From assembly GCF_029227915.1 (NCBI RefSeq), contig NC_079879.1:11844001-11908000 (forward strand): 64,000 bases of DNA. The letters are read 5' to 3'. The stretch is from Hydractinia symbiolongicarpus (Eukaryota > Cnidaria > Hydrozoa > Anthoathecata > Hydractiniidae). Below are positions 41,401 through 53,581 of this stretch, piece after piece. Position 1 is the first letter of the stretch. Each line of letters starts with the position of its first letter. A program made the position numbers and the translations under genes. Under the pieces are notes generated by a model. The model saw only the letters and a list, made by a program, of their open reading frames with translations. It did no database searches and was not told the origin of the DNA.

Positions 41401-44400
41401 TTCCGACCCCGAACCGAATCGAAAAATTTCGAAATTGACGAATACCGTAGAGATAATACATACCTTATACTCAGGGACCTAGAAATAGTGTGAGTTTTTG
41501 TATCTGCAACCTGTTCAACATTGCGTACAGAGGCCATAATGCGCGTGTTTTTATTGCTTATGGTGTTTATTCATTTGCTCGTGCTGCGCATGTGCGAGAA
41601 TTACTGTCATAAGAACGCTTAGCATGCCAAAATACCTTAGCACACGTTGTTAACTTTCCCGACTTGAAATTTCAAAATGTTCACAAGTTGTTTTATACTT
41701 TATTCCTATTTTGCCAGTTTTGAACATTAAAGGAGAAATTCAGTGCAACGCTAAAAGAAGCAGAAATCTTTGACCTTCCTTGGGACTGCTGCCGAAGCAA
41801 GGTAAAACTTGTAAGCAGTAACCTTCTCTAGGAACACGGGTATGCTTAGGAAAGACGTGCTTTTTAAGACCTGCCCTGTGTGAGGCATGCTAATCCAAGA
41901 TTTTCGATGGAAAACTGCAACGGGTGTTTGTCTGGACTGAGAAAACTGAGTCTACGATGTCCGCGCATTCCCGACGCATTCATAATGATACTCAGTGCTT
42001 CCCAGTATTGACAAGGCCTTTAATCTTCTCAACATGATATTAACTTTCGGAGTCCAGTTCCAAATGTACGTATGGAGTGGTTCCTCGGGATTCTGCTTGA
42101 CACTTCACATGGTGAAAAAAATTCATTCTTTTAGCTAAATGTTCCCGACCCCCAACCGAATCGAAAAATTTCGAAATTGACGAATACCGTAGAGATGATA
42201 CATACCTTAAACTCAGGAACCTAGAAATAGTGTGAGTTTTTTTATGTTTAACCTGTTCAACATTGCGTACAGAGGCTAGAATGCGCGTGTTTTTATTGCT
42301 TATGTTGTTGATTCATTTGCTCGTGTTGCGCATGTGCGAGATTTACTGTCTTAAGAACGCTTAGCATGCCAAAATACCGCAGCACACGTTGTTAACTTTC
42401 CCGATTTGAAATTTCAAAATGTTCACAAGTTTTATTTGTATCTATTTTGCCAGTTTTGAACTTTAAAGGAGAAATTCAGTGCAACGCTAAAAGAAGCAGA
42501 AATCTTTGACCATCCTTGGGAATGCTGGAGAAGCAAGGTAAAACTTGTAAGCAGTAACCTTCTCTAGGAACACGGGTATGCTTAGGAAAGACGTACTTTT
42601 TAAGACCTGCCCTGTGTGAGGAATGCCCAATCCAAGATTTCCGATGGAAAACTGCAACGGGTGTTTGTCTGGACTGAGAAAACTGAGTCTACGATGTCCG
42701 CGCAGTTCCAACGCCTTCATAATGATACTCAGTGCTTCCCAGTATTGACAAGGCCTTTAATCTTCTCAACATAATCTTAACTTTTGGAGTCAAGTTCCAA
42801 ATGTACGTATGGAGTGGTTCCTCGGGATTCTGCGTGACACCTCACATGGTGAAAAAAATTCAATCATTTAGCTAAATGTTCCCGACCCCCAACCGAATCG
42901 AAAAATTTCGAAATTGACGAATACCGTAGAGATGATGCATACCTTAAACTCAGGGACCTAGCAATAGTGCGAGTTTTTTTATCTGTAACCTGTTCAACAT
43001 TGCGTACAGAGGCCATAATGTGTGTGTTTTTATTGCTTATGGTGTTGATTCATTTGCTCGTGCTGCGCATGTGCGAGAATTACTGTCTTAAGAACGCCTG
43101 GCATGCCAAAATACCGTAGCACACGTTGTTAACTTTCCCGATTTGAAATTTCAAAATGTTCACAAGTTGTTTAAAATTTTATTCCTATTTTGCCAGTTTT
43201 GAATTTTAAAGGAGAAATTCAGTGCAACGCTAAAAGAAGCAGAAATCTTTGACCATCCTTAGGACTGCTGCAGAAGCAAGGTAAAACTTGTAAGCAGTAA
43301 CCTTCTCTAGGAACACGGGTATGCTTAGGAAAGACGTACTTTTTAAGACCTGCCCTGTGTGAGGAATGCCCAATCCAAGATTTCCGATGGAAAACTGCAA
43401 CGGGTGTTTGTCTGGACTAAGAAAACTGAGTCTACGATGTCCGCGCAGTCCCAACGCATTCATAATGATACTCAATGCTTCCCAGTATTGACAAGGCCTT
43501 TAATCTTCTCAACATGATCTTAACTTTGGGAGTCAAGTTCCAAATGTACGTATGGAGTGGTTCCTCGGGATTCTGCGTGACACCTCACATAGTGAAAAAA
43601 ATTCATTCTTTTAGCTAAATGTTCCCGACCCCCAACCGAGTCGAAAAATTTTGAAATTGACGAATACCGTAGAGATGATACATACCTTAAACTCAAGGAC
43701 CTAGAAATAGTGTGAGTTTTTTTATGTTTAACCTGTTCAACATTGCGTACAGAGGCCAGAATGCGCGTGTTTTTATTGCTTATGGTGTTTATTCATTCTC
43801 TCGTGCTGCGCATGTGCGAGAATTACTGAACACCTTGATGACACAGATAAACTGGGGAAGCGCTCAGAAATTAAAACTGGAATGACCATGGTTAAAAAAT
43901 CGCTTCAGTGTAATCAAAATAAAAGTAGAACTGTTCGGATTCTATCTACTTTAAGGAGACATCTCGGGTGAAAAAAAGATGATCATCAAACAAACAATCC
44001 GTAAAGAGATACTGGAGTTACTTCTTGCTGCTCGACAATGATGACTATACAGAGATTTTTAGGCAACAAATCCGTTAATTCAACAATTCTCTCAATGCAC
44101 TCTTGCCTGCATAGCTTGTTAGTATTTGCTTAAGATTGCACCTAAATTATCAGGAAGCGCGAACTTAGTACGACGCAGATGACTGTACTACAAGGCTTTT
44201 ACTCATAAGAACGCTCAACATACCAAGATACTTCAGCAAACGTTCTTGACTTTCCCGATTTAAAATTTCAAAATGTCCTTAAATTTTTTTTAACTTCCTC
44301 ATTATTTTGCAAATTTTGAACTTTAGAGGAGAATTTCAGTGCAACGATAAAAGAAGCTGTAACCTTCTCTGAAAACATGGGTATGCTTAGGGAAGACGTA

Positions 44401-44579
44401 CTTTTCAAAACCTGGCCTGTCAAACGTTTGCGCAATGCAAGTTTTCCGATGAAAAACTGCAACGGGTGCTTGTCTGGACCGAGAAAACTGAGTGTACGAT
44501 GTCCCTGCAGTCCCGCGGCGATCATAATGATACTCAGTGCTCCCCAGTATTGACAAGGCCTTTAATCTTTCAACATGAT
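35474..44579. repeat. Mixed block: B units spaced by three to five A units
   Basis: B 35474-36534 (1061 bp); A at 36535, 37277 and 38019; B 38761-39811 (1051 bp); A at 39812, 40555, 41298, 42040 and 42777; B 43520-44579 (1060 bp). B 35474 and B 38761 share unusual variants such as 'acacccaaccgaattg' and 'ttcgtgctgcgcatgttcg', so B+A+A+A behaves like a ~3287-bp higher-order unit. The B units here keep the 31 bp lost in B'. A unit 42040 is 737 bp, with a small deletion near 42430. Confidence 0.87.
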
Positions 44580-45323
44580 AATAACTTTCGAAGTCCAGTT
44601 CCAAATGTACGTATGGAGTGGTTCCTCGGGATTCTGCGTGACACCTCACATGATGAAAAAATTTCATTCTTTTTGCTAAATGTTCCCGACCCCCAATCGA
44701 ATCGAAAAATTTCGAAATTGACGAATACCGTAGAGATGATACATACCTTATACTCAGGGACCTAGAATTAGTTTGAGTTTTTTTATCTGTAACCTGTTCA
44801 ACATGGCGTACAGACGCCATGATGTGCGTGTTTTTATTGCTTATGGTGTTGATTCATTTGCTCGTGCTGCGCATGTGCGAGAATTACTGTCTTAAGAGCG
44901 CTTCGCATGCCAAAATACCTCAGCACACGTTGTTAACTTTCCCGATTTGAAAATTCAAAATGTTCACAAGTTGTTTTAAACTTTATTCCTATTTTGCCAG
45001 TTTTGAACATTAAAGAAGAAATTCAGTGCAACGCTAAAAGAAGCAGAAATCTTTGACCATCCTTGGGACTGCTGCAGAAGTAAGGTAAAACTTGTAAGCA
45101 GTAACCTTCTCTAGGAACACGGGTATGCTTAGGAAAGACGTGCTTTTTAAGACCTGTCCTGTGTGAGAAATGCCCAATCCAAGATTTTCGATGGAAAACT
45201 GCAACGGGTGTTTGTCTGGACTGAGAAAACTGAGTCTACGATGTCCGCGCAGTCCCGACGCATTCATAATGATACTCAGTGCTTCCCAGTATTGAAAAGG
45301 CCTTTAATCTTCTCAACATGATC
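44580..45323. repeat. Single A unit between B units
   Basis: 744-bp A monomer with the A-specific module around 45047-45100. Its landmark is altered ('gataataactttcg' at about 44577). A frame of 165 codons on the minus strand (44323-44820) spans this landmark and the preceding B unit. It arises because local variants remove the usual stop, and it is not evidence for a gene. Confidence 0.8.
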
Positions 45324-48300
45324 TTAACTTTCGGAGTCGAGTTCCAAATATACGTATGGAGTGGTTCCTCGGGATTCTGCGCGACACCTCACATGGTGAA
45401 AAAAATTCATTCTTTTAGCTAAATGTTCCCGACCCCCAACCGAATCAAAAAATTTCGAAATTGACGAATACCGTAGAGATGATACATACGTTATACTCAG
45501 GGACCTAGAAATAGTGTGAGTTTTTTTATCTGTAACCTGTTCAACATTGCGTACAAAGGCCAGAATGCGCGTGTTTTTATTGCTTATGGTGTTTATTTAT
45601 TTTCTCGTGCTGCGCATGTGCGAGAATTACTGAACACCTCGATGACACAGATAAACTGGGAAAGTGCTCAGAAATTAAAACTGGAATGACCGTAGTTAAA
45701 AAATCGCTTCAGTGTAATCAAAATAAAAGTAGCACTGTTCGGATTCTATCTACTTTGAGGAGACATCTCGGGTGAAAAAAATATGATCATCAAACAAACA
45801 ATCCGTAAAGAGATACTTGAGTTACTTCTTGCTGATCGTCAATGATGACTATACAGAGATTTTTAGGCAACAAATCCGTTAATTCAACAATTCTCTCAAT
45901 GCACTCTTGCCTGCATAGCTTGTTAGTATTTGCTTAAGATTGCACCTAAATTATCAGGAAGCGCGAACTTAGTACGACGAAGATGACTGTACTACAAGGC
46001 TTTTACTCATAAGAACGCTCAACATACTAAGATACTTCATCAAACGTTCTTGACTTTCCCGATTTGAATTTTCAAAATGTTCTTAAATTGTTTTTAACTT
46101 TCTCCTTATTTTGCAAATTTTGAACTTTAGAGGAGAATTTCAGTGCAACGATAAAAGAAGCTGTAACCTTCTCTGAAAACACGGGTATGCTTAGGGAAGA
46201 CGTACTTTTCAAAACCTGGCCTGTCAAACGTTTGCGCAATGCACGTTTTCCGATGAAAAACTGCAACGGGTGCTTGTCTGGACCGAGAAAATTGAGTGTA
46301 CGATGTACCTGGAGTCCTGATGCGATCATAATGATACTCAGTGCTTCCCAGTATTGACAAGGCCTTTAATCTTCTCAAAATGATCTTAACTTTCGGAGTC
46401 TAGTTCGAAATGTACGTATGGAGTGGTTCTTCGGCATTCTGCGTGACACCTCACATGGTGAAACAAATTCATTCTTTTAACTAAATGTTCCCGACCCCCA
46501 ACCGAATCGAAAAAATTTGAAATTGACGAATACCGTACAGATGATACATACCTTAAACTCAGAAACCTAGGAATAGTTTGAGTTTTTATATCTGTAACCT
46601 GTTCAACATTGCGTACAGAGGCCATAATGCGCGTGTTTATATTGCTTATGGTGTTTATTCATTTGCTCGTGCTGCGTATGTGCGAGAATTACTGAATACC
46701 TCGATGACACAGATAAACTGGGGAAGCGCTCAGAAATTAAAACTGGAATGGCCGTGGTTACAAAATCGCTTCAGTGTAATCAAAATAAAAGTAGGACTGT
46801 TCGGATTCTATCTACTTTGAGGAGACATCTCGGGTGAAAAAAACATGATCATCAAACAAACAATCCGTACAGAGATACTGCAGGTACTTCTGGCTGCTCA
46901 ACAATGATGAATATACAGAGATTTTTAGGCAACAAATCCGGTAATTCAACAATTCTCTCAATGCATTCTTGCCTGCATAGCTTGTTAGTATTTGCTTAAG
47001 ATTGCACCTAAATTATCAGGAAGCGCGAACTTAGTACGACGAAGATGACTGTACTACAAGGCTTTTACTCATAAGAACGCTCAACATACCAAGATACTTC
47101 ATCAAACGTTCTTGACTTTCCCGATTTGAATTTTCAAAATGTTCTTAAATTGTTTTTAACTTTCTCCTTATTTTGCAAATTTTGAACTTTAGAGGAGAAT
47201 TTCAGTGCAACGATAAAAGAAGCTGTAACCTTCTCTGAAAACACGGGTATGCTTAGGGAAGACGTACTTTTCAAAACCTGGCCTGTCAAACGTTTGCGCA
47301 ATGCAAGTTTTCCGATGAAAAACTGCAACGGATTTTTGTCTGGACCGAGAAAACTGAGTGTACGATGTACCTGGAGTCCCGATGCGATCATAATGATACT
47401 AAGTGCTTCCCAGTATTGACAAGGCCTTTAATCTTCTCAAAATGATCTTAACTTTCGGAGTCCAGTTCGAAATGTACGTATGGAGTGGTTCCTCGGGATT
47501 CTGCGTGACACCTCACATGGTGAAAAAAAATCATTCTTTTAGCTAAATGTTCCCGACCCCCAACCGAATCGAAAAATTTTAAAATTGACGAATACCGTAG
47601 AGATAATACATACCTTAAACTCAGGGACCTACAATAAGTGTGAGTTTTTTTATCTGTAAACTGTTCAACATTGCGTACAGAGGCCATAATGCGCGTGTTT
47701 TTATTGCTTATGGTGTTTATTCATTTGCTCGTGCTGCGCATGTGCGAGAATGACTGAACACCTCGATGACAGTGATAAACTGGAGAAGCGCTCAGAAATT
47801 AGAACTGGAATGCCCGTGGTTACAAAATCGCTTCAGTGTAATCAAAATAAAAGTAGGACTGTTCGGATTCTATCTACTTTGAGGAGACATCTCGGGTGAA
47901 AAAAACATGATCATCAAACAAACAATCCGTACAGAGATGCTGCAGGTACTTCTGGCTGCTCAACAATGATGACTATACAGAGATTTTTAGACAACAAATC
48001 CGGTAATTCAACAATTCTCTCAATGCACTCTTGCTTGCATAGCTTGTTAGTATTTGCTTAAGATTGCACCTAAATTATCAGCAAGCGCAAACTTAGTACG
48101 ACGAAGATGACTGTACTACATAGCTTTTACTCATAAGAACGCTCAACATACCAAGATACTTCAGCAAACGTTCTTGACTTTCCCGATTTGAATTTCTAAA
48201 ATGTTCTTAAGTTGTTTTTAACTTTCTCCTTATTTTGCAAATTTTGAACTTTAGAGGCGAATTTCAGTGCAACGATAAAATAAGCTGTAACCTTCTCTGA

Positions 48301-49571
48301 AAACACGGGTATGCTTAGGGAATACGTACTTTTCAAAACCTGGCCTGTCAAACCTTTGCGCAATGCAAGTTTTCCGATGAAAACCTGCAACGGGTGGTTG
48401 TCTGGACCGAGAAAACTAAGTGTACGATGTCCCTGCAGTCCCGCTACGATCATAATGATACTCAGTGCTTCCCAGTATTGACAAGGCCTTTAATCTTCTC
48501 AAAATGATCTTAACTTTCGGAGTCTAGTTCCAAATGTACGTATGGAGTGGTTCCTCGGGATTCTGCGTGACACCTCACATGGTGAAAAAAAATCATTTTT
48601 TTAGCTAAATGTTCCCGACCCCCAACCGAATCGAAAAATTTTGAAATTGACGAATACCGTAGAGATAATACATACCTTAAACTCAGGGACCTAGAAATAG
48701 TGTGAGTTTTTTTATCTGTAACCTGTTCAACATTGCGTACAGAGGCCATAATGTGCGTGTTTTTATTGCTTATGGTGTTTATTCATTTGCTCGTGCTGCG
48801 CATGTGCGAGAATTACTGAACACCTCGATGACAGTGATAAACTGGGGAAGCGCTTAGAAATTAAAACTGGAATGCCCGTGGTTACAAAATCGCTTCAGTG
48901 TAATCAAAATAAAAGTAGGACTGTTCGGATTCTATCTTCTTTGAGGAGACATCTCGGGTGAAAAAAACATGATCATCAAACAAACAATCCGTACAGAGAT
49001 ACTGCAGGTACTTCTGGCTGCTCAACAATGATGACTATACAGAAATTTTTAGGCAACAAATCCGGTAATTCAACAATTCTCTCAATGCACTCTTGCCTGC
49101 ATAGCTTGTTAGTATTTGCTTAAGATTGCACCTAAATTATCATCAAGCGCAAACTTAGTACGACGAAGATGACTGTACTACAAGGCTTTTACTCATAAGA
49201 ACGCTCAACATACCAAGATACTTCAGCACACGTTCTTGACTTTCCCGATTTGAATTTTCAAAATGTTTTTAAATTGTTTTTAACTTTGTCCTTATTTTGC
49301 AAATTTTGAACTTTAGAGACGAATTTCAGTGCAACGATAAAAGAAGCTGTAACCTTCTCTGAAAAAACGGGTATGCTTAAGGAAGACGTACTTTTCAAAA
49401 CCTGGCCTGTCAAACCTTTGCGCAATGCAAGTTTTCCGATGAAAAACTGCAACGGGTGCTTGTCTTGACCGAGAAAACTGAGTGTAAGATGTCCCTGCAG
49501 TCCCGCTGCGATCATAATGATACTCAGTGCTTCCCAGTATTGACAAGGCCTTTAATCTTCTCAACATGATC
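45324..49571. repeat. Four consecutive B units (1062 bp each)
   Basis: Landmarks at 45324, 46386, 47448 and 48510, with the next at 49572; every spacing is 1062 bp. Each lacks the A-specific module and carries the full B module. Units from 46386 on share a sub-type in the module ('aaaaaaacatgatcatc', 'gagatactgcaggtacttc', 'ctggctgctcaacaatg'). The unit at 48510 contains, at 48676-48719, the exact 44-bp sequence found inverted at the 5' end of the retrotransposon. Confidence 0.92.
48819..49192. repeat. Full-length B-specific module (reference copy)
   Basis: 374 bp between 'aattactg' and 'tcataagaacgc', present in B and absent from A, where these two words are adjacent. The edges share 'ttact' (aaTTACTg ... 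ttTTACTc), so A could derive from a B-like ancestor by deletion between short direct repeats, or B could have gained the module. It includes the perfect 10-bp palindrome 'gatgatcatc' at about 48970. I see no coding potential or transposon ends in it. Confidence 0.85.
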
Positions 49572-52500
49572 TTAACTTTCGGAGTCTAGTTCCAAATGTA
49601 CGTATAGAGTGGTTCCTCGGGATTCTGCGTGGCACCTCACATGGTGAAAAAAAATTATTCTTTTAGCGAAATGTTCCCGACCCCCAACCGAATCGAAAAA
49701 TTTCGAAATTGACGAATACCGTAGAGTTGATACATACCTTAAACTCTTGGACTTAGAAATAGTGTGAGTTTTTTTATCTGTAACCTGTTCAACATTGCGT
49801 AAAGAGGCCATAATGTGCGTGTTTTTATCGCTTATGGTGTTGATTCATTTGCTCGTGCTGCGCATGTGCGAGAATTACTGTCTTAAGAACGCTTAGCATG
49901 CCAAAATACCTCAGCACACGTTGTTAACTTTCCTCATTTAAAATTTCAAAATGTTCACAAGTTGTTTAAAACTTTATTCCTGTTTTGCCAAATTTAAACT
50001 TTAAAGGACAAATTCAGTGCAACACTAAAAGAAGCAGAAATCTTTGACCATGTTTGGGACTGCTGCAGAAGCAGGGTAAAACTTGTAAGCAGTAACCTTC
50101 TCTAGGAACACGGGTATGCTTAGGAAAGACGTGCTTTTTAAGACCTGTCCTGTGTGAGGAATGCCCAATCCAAGATGTCCGATGGAAAACTGCAACGAGT
50201 GCTTGTCTGGACTGAGAAAACTGTGTCTACGATGTCCGCGCAGTCCCGACGCATTCATAATGATACTCAGTGCTTCCCAGTATTGACAAGGCCTTTAATC
50301 TTCTCAACATGATCTTAACTTTCGGAGTCGAGTTCCAAATGTACGTATGGAGTGGTTCCTCGGGAGTCTGCGTGACACCTCACATGGTGAAAAAAATTCA
50401 TTCTTTTAGCTAAATTTTCCCGACCCCCAACCGAATCGAAAAATTTTGAAATTGACGAATACCGTAGAGATGATACATACTTATACTCAAGGACCTAGAA
50501 ATAGTGTGAGTTTTTTTATCTGTAACCTGTTCAACATTGCGTACAGAGGCCATAATGCACGTGTTTTTATTGCTTATGGTGTTTTTTTATTTGCTCGTGC
50601 TGCGCATGTGCGAGAATTACTGAACACCTCGATGACACAGATAAACTGGGGAAGCGCTCAGAAATTAAAACTGGAATGGCCGTGGTTACAAAATCGCTTC
50701 AGTGTAATCAAAATAAAAGTAGGACTGTTCGGATTCTATCTACATTGAAGAGACATCTCGGGTGAAAAAAACATGATCATCAAACAAACAATCCGTACAG
50801 AGATACTGCAGGTACTTCTGGCTGCTCAACAATGATGACTATACAGAGATTTTTAGGCAACAAATCCGGTAATTCAACAATTCCCTCAATGCACTCTTGC
50901 CTGCATAGCTTGTTAGTATTTGCTTAAGATTGCACCTAAATTATCATCAAGCGCAAACTTAGTACGACGAAGATGACTGTACTACAAGGCTTTTACTCAT
51001 AAGAACGCTCAACATACCAAGATACTTCAGCAAACGTTCTTGACTTTCCCGATTTGAATTTTCAAAATGTTTTTAAATTGTTTTTAACTTTCTCCTTATT
51101 TTGCAAATTTTGAACTTTAGAGGCGAATTTTAGTGCAACGATAAAAGAAGCTGTAACCTTCTCTGAAAACACGGGTATGCTTAGGGAAGACGTACTTTTC
51201 AAAACCTGGCCTGTCAAACCTTTGCGCAATGCAAGTTTTCCGATGAAAACTGCAACGGGTGGTTGTCTTGACCGAGAAAACTGAGTGTAAGATGTCCCTG
51301 CACTCCCGCTGCGATCATAATGATACTCAGTGCTTCCCAGTATTGACAAGGCCTTTAATCTTCTCAACATGATCTTAACTTTCGGAGTCTAGTTCCAAAT
51401 GTACGTATAGAGTGGTTCCTCGGGATTCTGCGTGGCACCTCACATGGTAAAAAAAAATTCATTCTTTTAGCTAAATGTTCCCGACCCCCAACCGAATCGA
51501 AAAATTTCGAAATTGACGAATACCGTAGAGATGATACATACCTTAAACTCTTGGACTTAGAAATAGTGTGAGTTTTTTTTATCTGTAACCTGCTCAACAT
51601 TGCGTACAGAGGCCATAATGTGCGTGTTTTTATCGCTTATGGTGTTGATTCATTTGCTCGTGCTGCGCATGTGCGAGAATTACTGTCTTAAGAACGCTTA
51701 GCATGCCAAAATACCTCAGCACACGTTGTTAACTTTCCCCATTTGAAATTTCAAAATGTTCACAAGTTGTTTAAAACTTTATTCCTATTTTGCCAAATTT
51801 GAACTTTAAAGGAGAAATTCAGTGCAACACTAAAAGAAGCAGAAATCTTTGACCATCCTTGGGACCGTTGCAGAAGCAGGGTAAAACTTGTAAGCAGTAA
51901 CCTTCTCTAGGAACACGGGTATGCTTAGGAAAGACGTGCTTTTTAAGACCTGTCCTGTGTGAGGAATGCCCAATCCAAGATGTCCGATGGAAAACTGCAA
52001 CGGGTGTTTTTCTGGACTGAGAAAACTGAGTCTACGATGTCCGCGCAGTCCCGACGCATTCATAATGATACTCAGTGCTTCCCAGTTTTGACAAAGCCTT
52101 TAATCTTCTCAACATGATCTTAACTTTCGGAGTCTAGTTCTAAATGTACGTATGGAGTGGTTCCTCGGGATTCTGCGTGGCACCTCACAAGGTGAAAAAT
52201 ATTCATTCTTTTAGCTAAATGTTCCCGACCCCCAACCGAATCAAAAAATTTCGAAATTGACGAATACCGTAGAGATGATACATACCTTAAACTCTGGGAC
52301 CTAGAAATAGTGTGAGTTTTTTTTATCTGTAACCTGTTCAAAATCGCTTCAGTGTAATCAAAATAAAAGTAGGACTGTTCGGATTCTATCTACTTTGAGG
52401 AGACATCTCGGGTGAAAAAAAGATGATCATCAAAATAAACAATCCGTAAAGAGATACTGGAGGTACTTCTTGCTGCTCGACAATGATGACTATACAGAGA

Positions 52501-53025
52501 TTTTTAGGCAACAAATCCGGTAATTCAACAATTCTCTCAATGCACCCATGCCTGCATAGCTTGTTAGTATTTGCTTAAGATTGCACCTAAATTATCAGCA
52601 AGCGCAAACTAAGTACGACGAAGATGACTGTACTACAAGGCTTTTACTCATAAGAACGCTCAACATACCAAGATACTTCAGCAAACGTTCTTGACTTTCC
52701 CGATTTGAATTTTCAAAATGTTCTTAAATTGTTTTTAACTTCTCCTTATTTTGCAAATTTTAAACTTTAGAGGAGAATTTCAGTGCAACGATAAAAGAAG
52801 CTGTAACCTTCTCTGAAAACACGGGTATGCTTAGGGAAGACGTACTTTTCAAAACCTGGCCTGTCAAACCTTTGCGCAATGCAAGTTTTCCGATGAAAAA
52901 CTGCAACAGGTGCTTGTCTGGACCGAGAAAACTGAGTGTACGATGTCCCTGCAGTCTCGCTGCGATCATAATGATACTCAGTGCTTCCCAGTTTTGACAA
53001 AGCCTTTAATCTTCTCAACATGATC
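49572..53025. repeat. Mixed A/B units left of the retrotransposon
   Basis: A 49572-50314 (743 bp), B 50315-51374 (1060 bp), A 51375-52119 (745 bp), then a 906-bp unit 52120-53025. The last is a B unit with a 156-bp internal deletion: 'aacctgttcaa' joins 'aaatcgcttcagtg' at 52339-52341 with a 3-bp overlap (caa). Units 52120 and 53026 share 'aactctgggacctag', unlike the consensus 'aactcagggacctag'. This matters for tracing the origin of the fragment at the retrotransposon's 5' end. Confidence 0.88.
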
Positions 53026-53500
53026 TTAACTTTCGGAGTCTAGTTCTAAATGTACGTATGGAGTGGTTCCTCGGGATTCTGCGTGGCACCTCACAAGGTG
53101 AAAAATATTCATTCTTTCAGCTAAATGTTCCCGACCCCTTACCGAATCAAAAAATTTCGAAATTGACGAATACCGTAGAGATGATACATACCTTAAACTC
53201 TGGGACCTAGAAATAGTGTGAGTTTTTTTATCTGTAACCTGTTTAACATTGCGTACAGAGGCCATAATGTGCGTGTTCTTATCGCTTATGGTGTTGATTC
53301 ATTTGCTCGTGCTGCGCATGTGCGAGAATTACTGTCTTAAGATCGCTTAGCATGCCAAAATACCTCAGCACACGTTGTTAACTTTCCCATTTGAAATTTC
53401 AAAATGTTCGCAAGTTGTTTAAAACTTTATTCCTATTTTGCCAAATTTGAACTTTAAAGGAGAAATTCAGTGCAACGCTAAAAGAAGCAGAAATCTTTGA

Positions 53501-53507
53501 CCATCCT
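53501..53507 (+). repeat. Target-site duplication, left copy
   Basis: 'ccatcct', directly repeated at 57380-57386. The uninterrupted satellite reads 'tttgaccatccttgggac', so one copy was created on insertion. One further base (the preceding a) could belong to the duplication, but it cannot be told from the A tail on the right. Confidence 0.93.
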
Positions 53508-53525
53508 GTCCTATTTTTAGGACAG
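53506..53525 (+). other. Hairpin at the retrotransposon 5' junction
   Basis: Perfect 8-bp inverted repeat, ctgtccta / taggacag, around a tttt loop, spanning the junction between the target duplication and the element. The first two stem bases belong to the satellite side ('ct' of ccatcct). Its inner part ('gtcctattttt') is not found at this phase of the satellite. A hairpin exactly at a 5' junction may be filler made when the cDNA end folded back and was extended. It could equally be a natural 5' feature of this family. Confidence 0.75.
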
Positions 53526-53565
53526 ATAAAAAAACTCACACTATTTCTAGGTCCCTGAGTTTAAG
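53522..53565 (-). repeat. 44-bp inverted satellite fragment in the element's leader
   Basis: The reverse complement of this segment equals the satellite stretch that runs from 'cttaaactcaggg' through 'cctagaaatagtgtgag' to 'tttatctgt', including the T7 run, without a mismatch. The match ends abruptly on both sides. The nearest A/B units on either side differ: 53026 and 52120 have 'actctggg', and 57647 has 'actcaagg'. An exact match lies at 48676-48719. The fragment is thus satellite sequence on the opposite strand, carried by the element and not copied from the adjacent unit. Confidence 0.93.
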
Positions 53566-53581
53566 TTTTAAGAGCTCAAAC

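Larger units (their letters stand above)
1..53507. repeat. Satellite array, left part (A/B monomers)
   Basis: Continuous head-to-tail tandem array. Phased on the landmark 'ttaactttcgg', most spacings are 741-745 bp (monomer A), 1051-1062 bp (B) or 1031 bp (B'). The monomers are homologous over most of their length, all in the same orientation, and differ by scattered substitutions plus two presence/absence modules. No stretch over 300 bp in this interval falls outside the array. Base composition is AT-rich, with short homopolymer runs (T7 after 'gtgag', A7 after 'ggtg'). No RNA gene or host gene is visible inside the monomers. Whether it is centromeric, pericentromeric or subtelomeric cannot be told from sequence alone. 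Confidence 0.97.

Noticed and set aside
44323-44820. 165-codon minus-strand frame as a possible real gene
   Set aside because: It is the two usual satellite frames joined because local variants remove a stop between them. Neighbouring B units lack this extension.
48970-48980. 10-bp palindrome 'gatgatcatc' in the B module as an operator or recombination site
   Set aside because: It is too short and occurs in an AT-rich repeat; there is no protein gene nearby that could use it and no second site at a fixed distance.
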